Virus record (IMG/VR): IMGVR_UViG_3300009194_000006
Coordinates: 1 to 64,000 of that record
Reading direction: 5' to 3' (one strand)
Source: a virus
Length of the DNA stretch: 64,000 nucleotides
In this document: positions 22,445 through 31,215 of the stretch, piece by piece
How the letters are laid out: every line of letters starts with the position of its first letter
Position numbering within the stretch: position 1 is the stretch's first letter
Position numbers and translations under genes: made by a program
The notes under the pieces: generated by a model
Database searches by the model: none
What the model was told of the DNA's origin: nothing
The model's input: only the letters and a program-made list of their open reading frames with translations

Positions 22445-23247
22445 TTCTTAAGAAACCATTCATCAAATTCACGGAACGTCATATTTTTGATAATGTCACG
22501 CATAATCACAAATTTCTTAGCACGTTCCTGATCACCCTCTTTAAAGCTCTTGAGAGCTACGGCATCATACTTTGACTTCAGGGTGTTCTGAGCATAGCCA
22601 TATATTTTAAAAGGCTTCTGTGGCTTCTCTCCGGGCATTCTAGGCTGATTCACAATCATCTGCTTCACATCTTTGACTACATTTAGATATTCTTCAGTAC
22701 CTTTTTGGTTTTTAGCTTCTTGTTTGGAGATACTAAACTTCTTTTCCATAGTAGGTCTGATTTCAGATTCTTTCTGATTACTCGCCATAGCATCTTTCTT
22801 GATAATTGAGCTTCTTACTTCTTTGCGTATATACGGACGTTCTTCAAAGTCACCCAATGCCGAATCATAAAGCGCATCTGTAATTTCATCAACAGAATAT
22901 TTTGGATAAAACTTAGTAACCCATTGATCAATTACTGCATAAACATCTCCGATACGTGCAAGCTCTTCACGAGTTATACCACGCAATTCTTCCGACTGCT
23001 TAGATTCAGGTTTCTTCTCACTCTTCTGGGATTTTAGATATGTGAAAAATTCACCGGGAGAAACCTTCTTAATTGCTTCCTGTTCATCACCCTCAAGCTC
23101 ATTACCCAACGCTTTACGTACACTGTAAAACTTATGAGACGCATTATTGAACTCACCAGTTGTTTTACGAAACCTGTCTAACAGCTTCTGTAAAAGTGTT
23201 TCGTCTGTCTCAGTAATGATGCTTTCAACCAGATCTAAAATTTTCAT
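22438..23247 (-). CDS. Leader-bearing basic helical protein, 269 aa (candidate internal head protein)
   Basis: Begins MKILDLVESIITETD: the capsid-leader pattern with possible cuts after L-V-E or I-T-E. The rest is highly charged, Lys-rich and helical, with no enzyme motif, as expected for a DNA-associated internal protein. It is convergent with the small-family gene at 22094 (7-nt overlap). Confidence 0.6.
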   Translation of the reverse strand: MKILDLVESIITETDETLLQKLLDRFRKTTGEFNNASHKFYSVRKALGNELEGDEQEAIKKVSPGEFFTYLKSQKSEKKPESKQSEELRGITREELARIGDVYAVIDQWVTKFYPKYSVDEITDALYDSALGDFEERPYIRKEVRSSIIKKDAMASNQKESEIRPTMEKKFSISKQEAKNQKGTEEYLNVVKDVKQMIVNQPRMPGEKPQKPFKIYGYAQNTLKSKYDAVALKSFKEGDQERAKKFVIMRDIIKNMTFREFDEWFLKNQ

Positions 23248-23282
23248 ATATATCCTCAGTATTCTTTCAATTATATTACTAT

Positions 23283-24317
23283 TTAGGAATTATTTTTATT
23301 CTTTATGTAATATTCCAATAGTCCGTATAAATCCCCACCCACTCCATTGTTTTGCAAAACTGCGTATGGACCTTTGGGTAACATAATCTCAGTTCTATCA
23401 TTTTGTGCTATAATGTCTTTCAAATCTTCTGTCTTTTCGATACTATCAACATATTTCTTCGACTCACTTACAATCCATTGTTCTTTATAATCACGAAAAG
23501 CTTCTAAGGTAAGGATAGTCAGTTCATATAATAGCTTTTCAAATTGATCGTAGTATTCCCCTTCAAGCTCTGAAATTTTTTCTAAGCTATACATCATAGT
23601 TAATACATTGAACATTTCTCGATAAGCAGCTTTGATAACGGCTTCATTGATAACAAAATCAAAGTCATTTAATTCTGTAAGTTTAGCGTTAGATATAAAT
23701 CTGATAAAAATTGTATCAACATAATTCGAAATATGTTTATTAATATAACGACCTATATCCGGTTTGATATATCCACCAAATAAGGCATCAATCTTATTAA
23801 GCAGTGATTTTACTTTATCAGTTTTTGAAAAGTCCTTAAGCATGGAACTAATATTGTTTCTATACTTAACACTGTTGAATATTTTACTACTGACATACAT
23901 ATCATCTACCAATGTACTGTAATATAATTCATAATCACTAGAAAGTGGGAAAACTCTAAAGACTTCTCCATATTCTGAGGCTTGTGAGGGACTTAACGTT
24001 GCGAAAACCATAGAACGTATTTGAGCACCTAACTTATCATTTGATATGTCGTTGATGGTATTGTGTATGACATTTGGTGTATCCATGGGTTTTTGACGAT
24101 AAACTATGTTATTGACTTCACCACTCTTCAATTTTCCACCATGATATAACATGGGTATATCATTTTTTACAATTTCCCACGATGATTCTATATCGCTTAA
24201 ATCCAGACTCTCAAACCAATCTTTAAGATTGATTTCAAAAAATTCACTGTTAATGATTTGATCATATAGTGAATCTAATGATTCATTTTCTTCTTCAAAT
24301 AAATGTTTTATTTTCAT
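23283..24317 (-). CDS. Leader-bearing ART-like protein, paralogue 1, 344 aa
   Basis: The leader MKIKHLFEEE is followed by a domain shared with genes at 26652 and 28889. Shared parts are PMLYHGGK (H59), R-Q-K-P-M-D-T-P, a region ending QIRSMVFATLSPSQASEYG, then FPLSSDYELYYS. An H-G motif followed by F-x-T-x(5)-A-x-x-Y-G is what PARP- or diphtheria-toxin-like ADP-ribosyltransferases show for NAD binding. Fold and activity are inferred. A late TATA box (TATTTATA at 24340-24347, minus strand) lies just upstream. Confidence 0.6.
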   Translation of the reverse strand: MKIKHLFEEENESLDSLYDQIINSEFFEINLKDWFESLDLSDIESSWEIVKNDIPMLYHGGKLKSGEVNNIVYRQKPMDTPNVIHNTINDISNDKLGAQIRSMVFATLSPSQASEYGEVFRVFPLSSDYELYYSTLVDDMYVSSKIFNSVKYRNNISSMLKDFSKTDKVKSLLNKIDALFGGYIKPDIGRYINKHISNYVDTIFIRFISNAKLTELNDFDFVINEAVIKAAYREMFNVLTMMYSLEKISELEGEYYDQFEKLLYELTILTLEAFRDYKEQWIVSESKKYVDSIEKTEDLKDIIAQNDRTEIMLPKGPYAVLQNNGVGGDLYGLLEYYIKNKNNS

Positions 24318-24339
24318 TTTAAATCCTCATGTATACGGT

Positions 24340-24360
24340 TATTTATAACTGTTATAAATA
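24340..24360. promoter_or_regulatory. Divergent pair of T4-type late promoters
   Basis: TATTTATA at 24340-24347 is TATAAATA on the minus strand and faces the ART-like gene. TATAAATA at 24353-24360 faces the plus-strand gene at 24389. Each is about 25 nt from its gene start. Confidence 0.55.
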
Positions 24361-24388
24361 TATGTAACGCGATAATAGGGGTACAATT

Positions 24389-24839
24389 TTGAGAGTATAT
24401 GATGTAAGTTTAAAGAAAATAAAGATAGGAAAGCGTATAGTAAGTTTGCTATCTGACGATAATTGGCTAACAAACAATCCATCAATATGGAGTTTTTAAT
24501 AGCGGTGAGTTGACCGCACAATCTACTGGTTCAGGTTATATTGCCTACCAGACTATTGATTCGTTAGAATTAGGAAAGGACTACGAAATATCGTTTGATG
24601 TGGATTTCTTTGAGGTGGTTGATTCAGCGCCAACATTGAACTTTGTTCTAGGAGATGTCAATAACACATCACAACGCAAGGGGATTAGTGATGTACGTGG
24701 TGGTGGTAGTACGAAATCCTATACAGGTACTTTAACGTGTTACGACAAGACACTTAGGTTTTGGAATAATCGATATGTGACATCAGTCCCAAGGTTTTCA
24801 GGAAGAATATACAATCTGGTATTGAAAGAAATAGAGTGA
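24389..24839 (+). pseudogene. Carbohydrate-binding-like gene split by a T-run frameshift
   Basis: A TTG start after AGGGG opens LRVYDVSLKKIKIGKR… and hits a stop at 24497. Deleting one T from the T5 run (24493-24497) joins it to the frame ending at 24839, giving about 149 aa. The joined part has beta-sandwich features (GSGYIAYQTI, ELGKDYEISFDVDF, SGRIYNLVLKEIE) like fibre-tip or carbohydrate-binding modules. A late promoter lies upstream. Confidence 0.5.
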
Positions 24840-24850
24840 TAAAATAATAT

Positions 24851-26053
24851 ATGCGAATATTCAATCTTAAAGAAGGAATAGAGGAATTAGATCTAGAATC
24901 TTATAAGTCTCTTATTGAAGGAGATTACTCTGACGCGTACAAACTAGTCCAAGAAGGCAATGTTATATACAAGGGAATGTATGAAATATTCCAAGACCAA
25001 CCTTACTTTTTTACAAGAATAAAGAACCGTCAGTCAGCAAACGTTCCTAATTATTACACATTATGGATCAATAATCATGATGATTGGGCTAGATTTCCTA
25101 ATAGAAATGTCATTGGTACCACATCGGAAAAGTTTGCCGAACCATACGGATTTTTTACTTTAGTAATACTACCTAAAAATGGTACAAAAATTGGTGTTTG
25201 TCCGTCTGATGATATTTGGTATTCCTTCCCAGTGCACACCATAATGGATAAAAATGTTGTTGATGTGTTAGAATTATTTGAACGTCTGTTTGAATACTAT
25301 TATAATGAAAAACCTACGACATACAACCAACTAATAAAGTTTCTTTCTAATATGAAAATTACTGAAGAGGACGTTCAGTCACTTGATGTTTATCCAGATA
25401 TGGCAGACATTATACAGATGTTAATAAAGAATAATCCTTTAGACGTATTCCAGAAGTTATTTTACCCTAAAGGCTTCGATATAGTTTCTATGAAGGATAT
25501 CAGAAACATTAATAATAAAGAAGTTTGGTTTGATGGTGATTTCATAGGCATACCATTGGACGATTTTAAAAAGTTTGTACCATTAAGTAGTACATTGAAT
25601 GAATCGGTTAGTGATTACGATAATTGGACAATGCATGATGAAGAGACGTTAAAATCCGACTTTGATGAGTATCAGTTTAAAGAGGAACGTAAATGGAAAG
25701 ATCGTGCGGAACGAATGGGTTTCAGATATCCCATATTCCCAACATTTGAAAGCTATAAACACAGTATTGAAAATGGCGAGGTGGTAGAATTGTCGGATGA
25801 TCGTTGGGACGAGATCGAAAATTTATCAAAAAATAGCAGTCTCGATAGTATCAATGATATGGTAAATGGGTATACAGTACCACGCGATGTTGAACGTATC
25901 AAACAGGGTATTGAGAATGATTCAAAGATACCATATCCTGTAATTTTGAAAGGAACTAATGGTTACCATATTATGTCTGGAAATACACGAATAAACACCG
26001 CACGTGTACTGGGAGTAACCCCGAAAGTATTAATTCTAGATGTTTCTGAATAA
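24851..26053 (+). CDS. Two-domain protein: ART-like cargo domain plus ParB/Srx-like domain, 400 aa
   Basis: The N-terminal 250 residues match the protein at 35911: a leader-like start (MRIFNLKEG), W-x-x-FP-x-R-x-VIG (about 75-85), G…LVILPKNGTKIGVCPSDDIW, and EVWFDGDFIGIP. A Lys/Arg-Gly early motif and a final E-V-W-F suggest an ADP-ribosyltransferase-like fold. The last 100 residues end in YHIMSGNTRINTARVLGV, the G-N-T-R motif of ParB/sulfiredoxin-like domains common in phages. The second domain is absent from the 35911 paralogue. Confidence 0.6.
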   Translation: MRIFNLKEGIEELDLESYKSLIEGDYSDAYKLVQEGNVIYKGMYEIFQDQPYFFTRIKNRQSANVPNYYTLWINNHDDWARFPNRNVIGTTSEKFAEPYGFFTLVILPKNGTKIGVCPSDDIWYSFPVHTIMDKNVVDVLELFERLFEYYYNEKPTTYNQLIKFLSNMKITEEDVQSLDVYPDMADIIQMLIKNNPLDVFQKLFYPKGFDIVSMKDIRNINNKEVWFDGDFIGIPLDDFKKFVPLSSTLNESVSDYDNWTMHDEETLKSDFDEYQFKEERKWKDRAERMGFRYPIFPTFESYKHSIENGEVVELSDDRWDEIENLSKNSSLDSINDMVNGYTVPRDVERIKQGIENDSKIPYPVILKGTNGYHIMSGNTRINTARVLGVTPKVLILDVSE

Positions 26054-26067
26054 ATTAATTAAAAGAC

Positions 26068-26096
26068 TTGAAATGGCTGATAGTATCGGGTATACT
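26068..26096 (+). promoter_or_regulatory. Sigma70-like promoter
   Basis: TTGAAA, a 17-nt spacer and TATACT, 23 nt before the start at 26119. Confidence 0.6.
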
Positions 26097-26118
26097 ATTA
26101 ATAAATAGGAGAGATGAT

Positions 26119-26295
26119 ATGCCAATCGTATTGACCGAAGCACAAAAATCAAAAGTAGAAATTCTGAAAGAAGCTGTTGAAGATGCAGATATCATTTCAG
26201 ATGAAGAATTTACTAACATCATGTACGAACTTAAAGATCAAGGTGTTGACGTTGAAATGGTATTGCGTGAAGATTATGGAATCGATTTTGAATGA
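26119..26295 (+). CDS. Small acidic protein, 58 aa
   Basis: The start at 26119 follows AGGAGAGATGAT. Very acidic, helical (EAQKSKVEILKEAVEDAD). Its stop overlaps the next start (ATGA). An acidic small gene before a basic RelE-like gene resembles an antitoxin-toxin order, but this is only a hint. Confidence 0.6.
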   Translation: MPIVLTEAQKSKVEILKEAVEDADIISDEEFTNIMYELKDQGVDVEMVLREDYGIDFE

Positions 26296-26642
26296 AGCTT
26301 ATTGATTTAGGACTCAAAGGAATATTTGAGTCGAAAGAGTATAAAATAAAAAAGTCAAAGAAATTTAACAAATTCAAGATTAAATATTCGAATAAAAAGA
26401 GTAATATTAAACTCCTTGATAACTTGGTTAAAACCCTTCAGAAAGAAGGTGAGATAGTTGATCATGGTGTTCACCGTATCAATCAACCTATCTACTCAGA
26501 ATATACAGGCGGTAATGAAACGGGTTGGCAAAGTGTGTATATTTCCAAGAGTGATGACTTGCGCCTAATGTATAAACGATTCAATGATGGAGTCATTGAA
26601 GTGAAATTTGGAAAGGCTACAGACGTAGGTTACACACATTAG
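26292..26642 (+). CDS. RelE-fold-like basic protein with possible leader, 116 aa
   Basis: Begins MKLIDLGLKGIFESKEY, which could be a long leader with a cut after I-F-E. A Lys-rich stretch follows, then WQSVYISKSDDLRLMYKRFN then DGVIEVKFG, reminiscent of the core strands of RelE/YafQ-type mRNA interferases. The family call is tentative. It is translationally coupled to the 58-aa acidic gene. Confidence 0.5.
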   Translation: MKLIDLGLKGIFESKEYKIKKSKKFNKFKIKYSNKKSNIKLLDNLVKTLQKEGEIVDHGVHRINQPIYSEYTGGNETGWQSVYISKSDDLRLMYKRFNDGVIEVKFGKATDVGYTH

Positions 26643-26652
26643 TATAACCTAC
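26625..26652. terminator. Hairpin between convergent genes
   Basis: GTAGGTTA pairs with TAACCTAC around a 12-nt loop. It overlaps the stop codons of both the plus gene (26642) and the minus gene (26652). No T run. Confidence 0.4.
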
Positions 26653-27422
26653 TAATCCCATATCTCTTCTGTGAACTCATCCCACATATCAGGACTTATC
26701 AAATAGAAACCGTCTGGCATATAACACATAATCTCTGTCTCCCGTGGAGGAATATCTTCTGATCCAACTATTTTATGAACGTTGTAATCATCACTAATGT
26801 CTGTTTCAATGGTATTATATAATTCGGATATAAATAGTTCAATAAAAGTGTCGCCTATTTCTTTTTCATGCTCTGTTTCATATTTTATTGATTCTTTAAC
26901 TTGTTTAACTTCATCAAGGCTTCGGCAATATTCTATCTTGAAAATCTCTCTATTATATTTTGAAACGACATCGTTCAATTCTTCACTTGTGATATCATCA
27001 TCCAACTCTTCTATTTCATCAATGATTTGATCGGCAACAAATGCAGGCATGTCCTCTGCGTTAAACTGTGCCGTGAAATCTTCAACACCTTCCGCATAGT
27101 ATAGTGTATAATCACCGACAGGAACGACTACTTTAAGAACACCATATGCGTCGGCAGTATTATGATCTTGCGTTGCATAGAAAAGGTCTCGTATAGGTAA
27201 TCCATAACTCCGCTTAAGGATCTGATTGGCTATAGCGTTGATAATCTGCGGAGTGTCTTTAGAGCCCTTCCTAAAGTGAAATTTGTTTAATGTATAGGGA
27301 TCAACGTTCCCACCTGTACCGTGATATAAAGTGAAATCGGGGTATTTGTGTTGGAAATCTTTTACTGCGTTAAACAGTTGTTCATTGTTTTGGTTTTCAT
27401 TTAGTATATCTTTTATTTTCAT
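26652..27422 (-). CDS. Leader-bearing ART-like protein, paralogue 2, 256 aa
   Basis: Perfect leader MKIKDILNEN (cut after L-N-E). Shares with the genes at 23283 and 28889: FTLYHGTGG (H34), K-D-T-P-Q-I-I, IRDLFYATQDHNTADAYG, and VPVGDYTLYYAEGVEDF. The motif order H-G-T, then F-x-A-T…A-x-x-Y-G, fits an NAD-binding ART fold of the PARP-like kind (inference). It is the smallest of the three paralogues. Its start overlaps the stop of the gene at 27419. Confidence 0.65.
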   Translation of the reverse strand: MKIKDILNENQNNEQLFNAVKDFQHKYPDFTLYHGTGGNVDPYTLNKFHFRKGSKDTPQIINAIANQILKRSYGLPIRDLFYATQDHNTADAYGVLKVVVPVGDYTLYYAEGVEDFTAQFNAEDMPAFVADQIIDEIEELDDDITSEELNDVVSKYNREIFKIEYCRSLDEVKQVKESIKYETEHEKEIGDTFIELFISELYNTIETDISDDYNVHKIVGSEDIPPRETEIMCYMPDGFYLISPDMWDEFTEEIWD

Positions 27423-27853
27423 TTTATTTCCTTATATGAGCTTCGTATAACTTGCGCATTGTTATCTTTAGCCCATTTAATTAATGGTGATACATTACCT
27501 AAGTCATTCGTCTCAATCGTTCTTAAATGGGTGTCACCCACTACAACAGCAATTGTTTGATACCGGCAATCATTTACTACATTGTTCAAATGCTTAACCA
27601 TTGAAACCTCACGCTTTTCAAACTGACTTCTTAAGTCATCATTATATTTCACTTCATCTTCCAAAGGGAGAACATCTACGTTGGGTAATGCGTCATTGTA
27701 AAATTCTTTATCTTCCCAATACAGTTCGTGGATTATAACATCTGGGTTTAGTCTTACGACAGCGTTTCTAATTCTCTCAACTTCTTCTGGTATAGTGTGA
27801 TTTTCACCGTAAATATATACTGATTTTGGGACATCAATATCTTTTATTTTCAT
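27419..27853 (-). CDS. TraB/ChaN-like protein with leader-like start, 144 aa
   Basis: Begins MKIKDIDVPK, like the leader but without a Glu cut site. Motifs YIYGENHTIPEEVERI, DVIIHELYW and VVVGDTHLRTI recall the G-E-x-H…H-E…G-x-x-H pattern of TraB/PrgY, TIKI and ChaN/EreA-like hydrolase folds. The domain is shorter than usual. It overlaps the ART-like gene downstream by 4 nt, so the two are co-translated. Confidence 0.5.
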   Translation of the reverse strand: MKIKDIDVPKSVYIYGENHTIPEEVERIRNAVVRLNPDVIIHELYWEDKEFYNDALPNVDVLPLEDEVKYNDDLRSQFEKREVSMVKHLNNVVNDCRYQTIAVVVGDTHLRTIETNDLGNVSPLIKWAKDNNAQVIRSSYKEIK

Positions 27854-27924
27854 GATTAAATCCTGTATTTTTATTTATTTATCTTCCTTGTGAATCGAAT
27901 ACCTATATGATATCATTAGTCATT

Positions 27925-28155
27925 ATGAAAAATATAACATTGAAAAAAGAATACTACTGGTTAGAAGTGGATCAGCATGGAAACACATCACAGCCTAGAG
28001 TGGCTGGTAGTTTCGATGATGGTTACTTTAATTTGAATAAATCTGGAATTACAGACAAACATATAGCCATACAACGTCTCGAAAAGTATTATGAAGTTGG
28101 TGGTTCTGGTGAATATATTCTTGTTGAAAAGCACATGAAGGATAACAATGACTGA
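27925..28155 (+). CDS. Hypothetical protein, 76 aa
   Basis: The start at 27925 (MKNITLKKEYYWLEV) is preferred, though the ribosome site is weak either way; an in-frame ATG lies at 27907. Beta-rich. Overlaps the next gene by 8 nt. Confidence 0.55.
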   Translation: MKNITLKKEYYWLEVDQHGNTSQPRVAGSFDDGYFNLNKSGITDKHIAIQRLEKYYEVGGSGEYILVEKHMKDNND

Positions 28156-28537
28156 GGATATTGCAACGAACAAAGTAAATGATAAGTTATTATATAAACA
28201 GCCACAACTGTCTTATGTGATAAAAGTTGTAAAATTACGCCATAGATTTATTTTTTATGCACAGGACCGTACCGGCTATGATTTTAGTACTTTATACGAT
28301 TTATGCATTAATCAACCAACTCAACAATTATGTGATATTCTAAGGGACTATGTAACAGAACCATACAAAAATCTAGAAGCTGAAATTTCCTTTGATTCAC
28401 GGCAATACAAAGAAATATTTCCAAAGGGTTCTGAAATTAGATACTTCTATGTAATGATTAGATTTAAAAGTCGGGATAAAATTAATAAAATGAAACTGAA
28501 ATATCCCAAGCTGATGGATGAGATAGGGGTAGCATAA
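28148..28537 (+). CDS. K-[LI]-K small-protein family member, 129 aa
   Basis: Ends YFYVMIRFKSRDKINKMKLK then YPKLMDEIG: a clear example of the family signature (strand, then [FM]-K-[LI]-K-x-P-[EK]-[LY]). The next family member starts on its last base, so this is a tandem pair. Confidence 0.65.
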   Translation: MTEDIATNKVNDKLLYKQPQLSYVIKVVKLRHRFIFYAQDRTGYDFSTLYDLCINQPTQQLCDILRDYVTEPYKNLEAEISFDSRQYKEIFPKGSEIRYFYVMIRFKSRDKINKMKLKYPKLMDEIGVA

Positions 28538-28905
28538 TGCCATCTAGTGAAAATATACATCATTTAACGTTAGAATATGCGTGTAACCGTTATGCTTTTT
28601 GTCAATATGTAATCGGGAATCATAGTAATTTCAAATCACAAACAATTAAGCATGAGGTAATACATAATCGTTCTGGAACACAGTATGAAGAGTTGCTGAA
28701 CATTCTTGAAGAGTATGTTAAATCCTCTATCAAACCTATTTGGGATGTTGCAATCAATGTTGACGTAGAACATTCTAACCTATTATTCCCAACAGGACTT
28801 AATCAGCGAACAATAGTAGTTCATATCAAAATAGATGCTGATGTTTATAATCTATTTAAATTAAAACACTCAAAATTCCATCAACAGCTTAAATCAACTC
28901 AATAA
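28537..28905 (+). CDS. K-[LI]-K small-protein family member, 122 aa
   Basis: Tandem neighbour of the gene at 28148. Ends TIVVHIKIDADVYNLFKLKH then SKFHQQL. N-terminal parts of the two are only weakly alike. Its 3' end overlaps the convergent ART-like gene by 17 nt. Confidence 0.65.
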   Translation: MPSSENIHHLTLEYACNRYAFCQYVIGNHSNFKSQTIKHEVIHNRSGTQYEELLNILEEYVKSSIKPIWDVAINVDVEHSNLLFPTGLNQRTIVVHIKIDADVYNLFKLKHSKFHQQLKSTQ

Positions 28906-29833
28906 GTTCTAGAAAAACATCAACCATGAATTCAGATTGATAATCTATTGCATATGCGTGTTTAAAAAATAACATAGCTTCATATTTTTTTAGGTCTGAC
29001 GGATCTTGTGTTTCTTCGATTTTGTCCACGTAACGTTTTATATTACCCATGTAATTATTAATAATTGTACCGAGTGTTCTTTTAATACTGTTTAGAACTC
29101 TATCAAAATTATCATGGTTGCTTATAACTTCTTTCAAATACTCTTCACATTCTTCTATTACACGCTGTTTGAACTCTTTGAAAGTTTTAAACTGCTCGTC
29201 ATCCAATACACTAGTTACATAGCCGAAGAAACCATACACACTGTCTTCAACATTATTTTTAAATGTATTATTCTCACCCATTGCATATGCCATATTATCA
29301 AGAATATAGCTAGTGAAGTGACCACCAAACTCTCCATGACTCGCGGCACTGAATCCATCAGTAAAATCGGTAACCCCGAGTGAATAGAAAATCTTATACT
29401 CTCCAAGAGGAAATATTATATATGGCGAACCATAGGATTTTGCACTTTTAACCTGAGTTGTAACAAACATACCGTTGCGCACATTCACGCCATATTTTTT
29501 CTTTGATAGGTTATTAATATAATTATGAATAAAAACATTAGTGTCTTTAGGTTCGGTTCTTTCGCGAAATTCTAGATATTTGATGTCACCCATCAAGGTT
29601 TCAGTGCCATGAAATAAGAAATTGTCATATACGAACTTTTTAATTATATCGCCTTGGTTTTGTACTTTAGGATCATAGTTCCTTACGTTTGCATTGATTT
29701 GTTCTATCTTATCTTCTATGTATGAAAAGTATGGCGAGTTGTATATGTTTCTTGCAACGATTTCAGACGTAAGTACACCCTTATCTTCGTTTACTTGTTT
29801 ATAAATTTCTGGAAATATATCTTCTATATTCAT
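28889..29833 (-). CDS. Leader-like ART-like protein, paralogue 3, 314 aa
   Basis: Begins MNIEDIFPEI (I-F-P-E). Shared block: NFLFHGTETL (H75), F-R-E-R-T-E-P-K-D-T-N, VRNGMFVTTQVKSAKSYG, FPLGEYKIFYSLGVTDFTDG. This matches the paralogues at 23283 and 26652 in order and spacing. A long helical C-terminal part differs among the three. An exact late promoter lies upstream. Confidence 0.6.
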   Translation of the reverse strand: MNIEDIFPEIYKQVNEDKGVLTSEIVARNIYNSPYFSYIEDKIEQINANVRNYDPKVQNQGDIIKKFVYDNFLFHGTETLMGDIKYLEFRERTEPKDTNVFIHNYINNLSKKKYGVNVRNGMFVTTQVKSAKSYGSPYIIFPLGEYKIFYSLGVTDFTDGFSAASHGEFGGHFTSYILDNMAYAMGENNTFKNNVEDSVYGFFGYVTSVLDDEQFKTFKEFKQRVIEECEEYLKEVISNHDNFDRVLNSIKRTLGTIINNYMGNIKRYVDKIEETQDPSDLKKYEAMLFFKHAYAIDYQSEFMVDVFLELIELI

Positions 29834-29856
29834 ATTTTCAGCCCTTTTGTTTATTA

Positions 29857-29864
29857 TATTTATA
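29857..29864 (-). promoter_or_regulatory. T4-type late promoter (TATAAATA, minus strand)
   Basis: TATTTATA on the plus strand, about 24 nt upstream of the ART-like gene start at 29833. Confidence 0.5.
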
Positions 29865-29933
29865 AAGGGTTTGAAAATGCTACAGAAAGTGAGAGGGATC
29901 TATCAGAAGAAATAGAAATGTATACTATGAAAG

Positions 29934-30146
29934 TTATTTACCTTTACTATCTAAAAGCATGACATAGTTAGTAACGTCTCCGTCATTAATATAATTAATA
30001 TCAGATGGCGATACCCAATTTAAAGGGGAAAGCCATTGATTGCCATCCCGATCAATTCCTACTGCAACTACAGAATCGCCACCAGTGTTCCAGTAAAAAC
30101 GATAGATACCAATATCAAGATTGTTTATTTCATCCTTAGTAATCAT
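29934..30146 (-). CDS. Small protein, 70 aa
   Basis: Overlaps the stop of the upstream gene by 4 nt. Sequence has a WxxGGDSVVAVGIDRDGN beta-hairpin-like stretch. No family recognised. Last gene of the minus-strand block. Confidence 0.65.
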   Translation of the reverse strand: MITKDEINNLDIGIYRFYWNTGGDSVVAVGIDRDGNQWLSPLNWVSPSDINYINDGDVTNYVMLLDSKGK

Positions 30147-30565
30147 AGCTTTTTCCTTATCTCTTCAATAACTTCATTTTCAAAATAAGCAATGGTTTCC
30201 ATTTCTTTTTGATACAATCGGTTTTCAAGAAACCAAAAAATTTTACGCTTATTTTTAGGCCATATGATGTTACGTTCTTCAACTTCTTCATCGTCATAGA
30301 AAAGCCGAGTTTGTAATGTCAATGAGCTACATTTCCCTACATTAGAAATAAAGAAAAAAGCTTCATCACTAAGTGTTGAAAATGTAATAGACAAACCATG
30401 TTTGACATCTTTTGGAACATAGGGATGCTCTTATGGATTGTTGGACATGTATTTAATTTTATCTAGCTCTTCTGGACAGATATCTTTAAAATAGTCAGAG
30501 ATAATATCATAAAGATACCTTGAATCCAGATCGTTATTTGTTTCTATGGTTATTGTATATCCCAT
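30143..30565 (-). pseudogene. Gene with an in-frame TAA, about 140 codons
   Basis: An ATG at 30565 opens MGYTITIETNNDLDSRYLYD… and runs in frame to a TAA at 30431-30433. The same frame then continues EHPYVPKDVKHGLSITFST… to 30143. No indel is needed: one codon change (for example CAA to TAA) explains it. Overlaps with both neighbours keep the operon spacing expected of an intact gene. Confidence 0.55.
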
Positions 30566-30567
30566 AC

Positions 30568-30930
30568 TCAACCTTCACCTTCTTCCAAATCGCGGTAATA
30601 TTCTTCATCCGGTTTCCATGGAAATAGTTCTGAAATATGGAAGTAGCATACCATTCCATCTGGAATGTCCATATTACCGTTTGTGTATACTTCTTTGTAC
30701 AATGTAGATTCATCGTCGCAATTACGATAAGGGTTTTCTACAAGGCACACGTAACGGTATTTCCATACACCCCAACGTTTGATATGTTTTTTAGCCCATT
30801 GAAAACATCTCTCACGAAGTTCTTCCTGTTCCTTTTCACGAATAATATCTTGTTTCCGAAGAAATTCTTCGCGTTCCCGTTCTTCGAGAATATAATTAGG
30901 GGTAAAAAATTTCTTAATTTTATGAAACAT
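30568..30930 (-). CDS. Hypothetical protein, 120 aa
   Basis: N-terminal half is a charged helix (LEEREREEFLRKQDIIREKE), then an aromatic-rich domain. Start overlaps the upstream stop by one base. Unknown. Confidence 0.65.
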   Translation of the reverse strand: MFHKIKKFFTPNYILEEREREEFLRKQDIIREKEQEELRERCFQWAKKHIKRWGVWKYRYVCLVENPYRNCDDESTLYKEVYTNGNMDIPDGMVCYFHISELFPWKPDEEYYRDLEEGEG

Positions 30931-31190
30931 TATCGTACCCCGCTGAGGTATTTTTGAGCCAGACCGTCGATCCAGTCATTGAGTTTAGTTTGTTGTACTT
31001 CAGTTACTTCGAATCGTTTGTTAGGGGAGCCCTTACCAGACGCAATCATATCTTGGACTGCATTACGCATGAACTCAATATGCTTTGAATTAATCCAATA
31101 AGGATTATTATGGGAAAGACTTGTACCAGTACGCTGAAGATCAGTCATGGCTTTCACTTTCTTTTTCAGTTGCGGCATAGTTGCTTTCAT
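30930..31190 (-). CDS. Small basic protein, 86 aa
   Basis: The start MKATMPQLKKK is chosen after GGAGATTACTT; the longer frame has no ribosome site. Helical. First gene after the promoter at 31216-31244. Confidence 0.65.
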   Translation of the reverse strand: MKATMPQLKKKVKAMTDLQRTGTSLSHNNPYWINSKHIEFMRNAVQDMIASGKGSPNKRFEVTEVQQTKLNDWIDGLAQKYLSGVR

Positions 31191-31215
31191 AAGTAATCTC
31201 CATTTCAGTAGTACC

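Noticed and set aside
26652-26925. Plus-strand frame at 26797-27030
   Set aside because: Opposite strand of the ART-like gene; Ser- and Ile-rich shadow without a ribosome site.
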